DNA from: Numida meleagris
Taxonomy: Eukaryota > Chordata > Aves > Galliformes > Numididae
Direction of reading: 5' to 3'
Length of the DNA stretch: 64,000 bases
Assembly: GCF_002078875.1 (NCBI RefSeq)
Contig: NC_034414.1
Coordinates: 32,813,619-32,877,618, forward strand
In this document: positions 61,882-64,000 of the stretch, piece by piece
Layout: each line of letters opens with the position of its first letter
How positions within the stretch are numbered: the first letter of the stretch is position 1
Translations under genes and position numbers: made by a program
The notes under the pieces: generated by a model
Database searches by the model: none
What the model was told of the DNA's origin: nothing
Seen by the model: only the letters and a program-made list of their open reading frames with translations

Positions 61882-63849
61882 GAGCCTTATTTTCTCTAGA
61901 TTCTTCTTATTGGGTAACATTAACTAAGTATATGCTTGGTGTTCCAGTTGACATTGTACAAAATAGTTTATATATGGTACAAACTACTGTCAGCTTTGTC
62001 CAACACATTATGCAGTAGAGAGAACTAAAATATCTGAAGAACTTGTTTCTTTTTTATATTATCAGTGTTTATTCCAAGGTGAATATTCAGGTTTATAAGA
62101 CTTCATTTTTAGCCTTCCAATTCTGTGTTTGTATATTTTTGGCATGCAACATATAATCTTGTTTTATTTCAGGAAATAATAATAAATGTCAGAGTTTTTA
62201 TTTTCGTAAGCTTTGCAAACAATCTTAACAATTTTATTGTTATAAAACACAGCGGTTTTTCATTCTTTTAATTCAGGACTGTTAGACCAGGAATGTATGT
62301 GTCCTATTTATTAGGTGAACTAGGATGTCGAAAAGGATCGTTTCTATCCTACTTTCTTCAGGAAGTGACATTTTTATTCAGTTTTCCTAGTGGAATCTTT
62401 ACTTTTTAAAGTCATAAACCTATTGTTGTGAGAGACTCTCTAGCAAGCCTAAACTGGATCTCAGGAGTGTGATGCACTCTGTTTTATGCAGACAGTGTAA
62501 AAGAAATTTTAAATGTATTATTTACAGGCACATTAATTGTGCCACTATAATGGTGTAATAATGCATACCATAGAAGGTTTTCATAAACTCAGCTTCTAAA
62601 AGTAACATCACAGTTTCTTTCTTTTTGTTCTCTGAGTCAGTTCTTTGTAGAGATAGCAATTACACATTCATCTGTCTTATAGGTTGGTTCCATATTCAGC
62701 TGTGAAGTAGGTAGTCTGTAGACCTTACACAACAAAAAGAATATTTCTGATTTGAAACAAATGGAAGCTAGTCAAAATAAACAAATTTATATAATTAATG
62801 TTAATAACAGAAATGTGTACTTTTTCCTATTAAATTAAAGAGTTAAATGATTATAAAATTATTCCAGTATAGGTTTGTGTATTGTGTATTGGTTTATACC
62901 ATACTTGGTATTCCTCTTCCCTAAGAATTTTAATAGTTCTGACATGATTTTGCATTTTTTTAATGAAAAAATTCACTACTAGACAAAAATGCTCTTTTAA
63001 GGTTAGCACTTTTAAAACAATACTCTGGGTAATTTAGTTTAGACCATTCCAGCCCAGTGTATTTCATTTAACTAAGCTCATAGCATTGGAGCTCTGTTTT
63101 AAAGAAGTAGGCATTTGTTAGTTTAAGAGCATTCTGTAGCTCTCCTGAACGCACATGATGATAATAAAACGATTTGGTGCTAAGAACTAAGGCATACTAA
63201 ACACTAGAATGTAGTAAACTTCAAGCCAACATGAAAACCTTTGTCTCTGAGTAAATCTCAGGAAAGAGTTCTGCACACAGCAGTTCAGCTTGCCATTTTA
63301 CTTTAATGTGGAGATAGAGGTTGATTACAAATTTAAAAATGAATTGACACACTGTGTGGTAAACCTTCTGTCTTGTGTTATGAACAGGCTTGTATTTCTG
63401 CATTAAACATTTTAATGGAAGTGTTACCTAAGGTGTGTTTCTACCAACCTCTCTTCTCAGTTTTTGTCTATGTATGTATATAATGAAAACTGAATTCCCA
63501 TTCTCATTTCTTGTGATTAGATAGCTTACTGAATGTGATGTCATTTATTAACTGTAGTACCGTGGACTTAAGTAGGTGTTCCATCATGCCTTTAGACCCC
63601 TTATATTTCTAGCCTATTGTCCTTATACTTTTGAAGATTTGAGGTAAGTATCCATAGCACAAGCTTGTTAGCGGAGTTTAAACACTGTCTTGATGGCTCT
63701 GGTGGTAATGGGGCTCAAGATCTACATTGCTGTGACAGATTCCTAAAGCATACAAGACTCATGCTTGGCACTGTCTGGCACTGTGCATTAGAGTTTGCTT
63801 GTCTGTGCTGCTGCTATATCCGTATAAACAGGAATTTAAAATATGATTG
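61882..63849. other. Intron stretch with no recognised feature
   Basis: AT-rich sequence; no exon of DPH6 encoding the rest of the second RidA-like domain is visible here. Confidence 0.5.
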
Positions 63850-64000
63850 TAGAATCATAGAATCATAGAATTAGCTAGGTTGGAAAAGACCTACAAGATC
63901 ACCTAGTCCAACCATCCACCTACCACCAACAACCCCACTAAACCATGTCTCCCAATGCTATATCTAAACGTTTCTTGAACATCTCCAGGGACGGTGACTC
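63850..64000 (-). mobile_element. CR1 LINE 3' end, running out of the window
   Basis: Begins with the antisense terminal octamers TAGAATCATAGAATCATAG, then TTAGCTAGGTTGGAAAAGACC, then TAGTCCAACCATCCACC, CTAAACCATGTCTCCC and GAACATCTCCAGGGACGG. Closely similar to the 3' end of the CR1 at 38006, so probably the same subfamily. The body lies beyond the window edge. Confidence 0.93.

Overview
This window is vertebrate nuclear DNA, almost certainly from a bird. It is AT-rich. Most recognisable repeats are CR1 LINEs with the avian 3' signature (repeats of the octamer ATTCTATG, or AGAATCAT on the other strand). It also holds a mariner copy that resembles the galliform Galluhop group and two avian ERVL-type solo LTRs. 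A run of 79 N behind a T tract marks an assembly gap. No bacterial features, tRNA, rRNA or CRISPR array were seen.

Only one host gene is supported. Three plus-strand exons (163-292, 3781-3955, 47223-47465) have matching phases and canonical GT/AG borders. They encode part of the C-terminal half of diphthine--ammonia ligase (DPH6, formerly ATPBD4): the end of the first RidA/YjgF-like domain, a linker, and the start of the second RidA-like domain. The N-terminal ATP-pyrophosphatase part lies upstream of the window and the C-terminus downstream. The rest is intron: the end of an upstream intron (1-162), a 3,488 bp intron, a 43,267 bp intron, and at least 16.5 kb of the next one.

The introns carry layered transposon remnants. 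CR1 pieces of several ages lie at 600-1243, 1395-1475, 1971-2042, 7040-7200, 24947-25985 (a head-to-head pair), 38006-39231 (the longest, with recognisable reverse transcriptase motifs), 40440-40660, 59110-59480 and 63850-64000. A hAT transposase C-terminal remnant with one terminal repeat is at 8284-8818. An ERVL-type solo LTR with a perfect 5 bp target duplication is at 13973-14479, and a second, diverged LTR is at 51718-52262. Mariner remnants are at 56331-56480 and 61291-61879. The second mariner is interrupted by a 54 bp miniature of the 13973-14479 LTR, which has its own 5 bp target duplication.

The remaining intron is mostly plain AT-rich sequence. A few less AT-rich, repeat-free stretches look like possible conserved non-coding elements (18400-18550, 19170-19560, 20990-21342, 33830-33960, 43430-43640). 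That reading is inference and depends on alignment to other genomes. The most unusual observations are the miniature LTR nested in the mariner, the RidA-bearing DPH6 architecture, the hAT reading frame, a 179-codon open stretch at 39940-40476, and an A/C-rich island at 12.0-13.85 kb.
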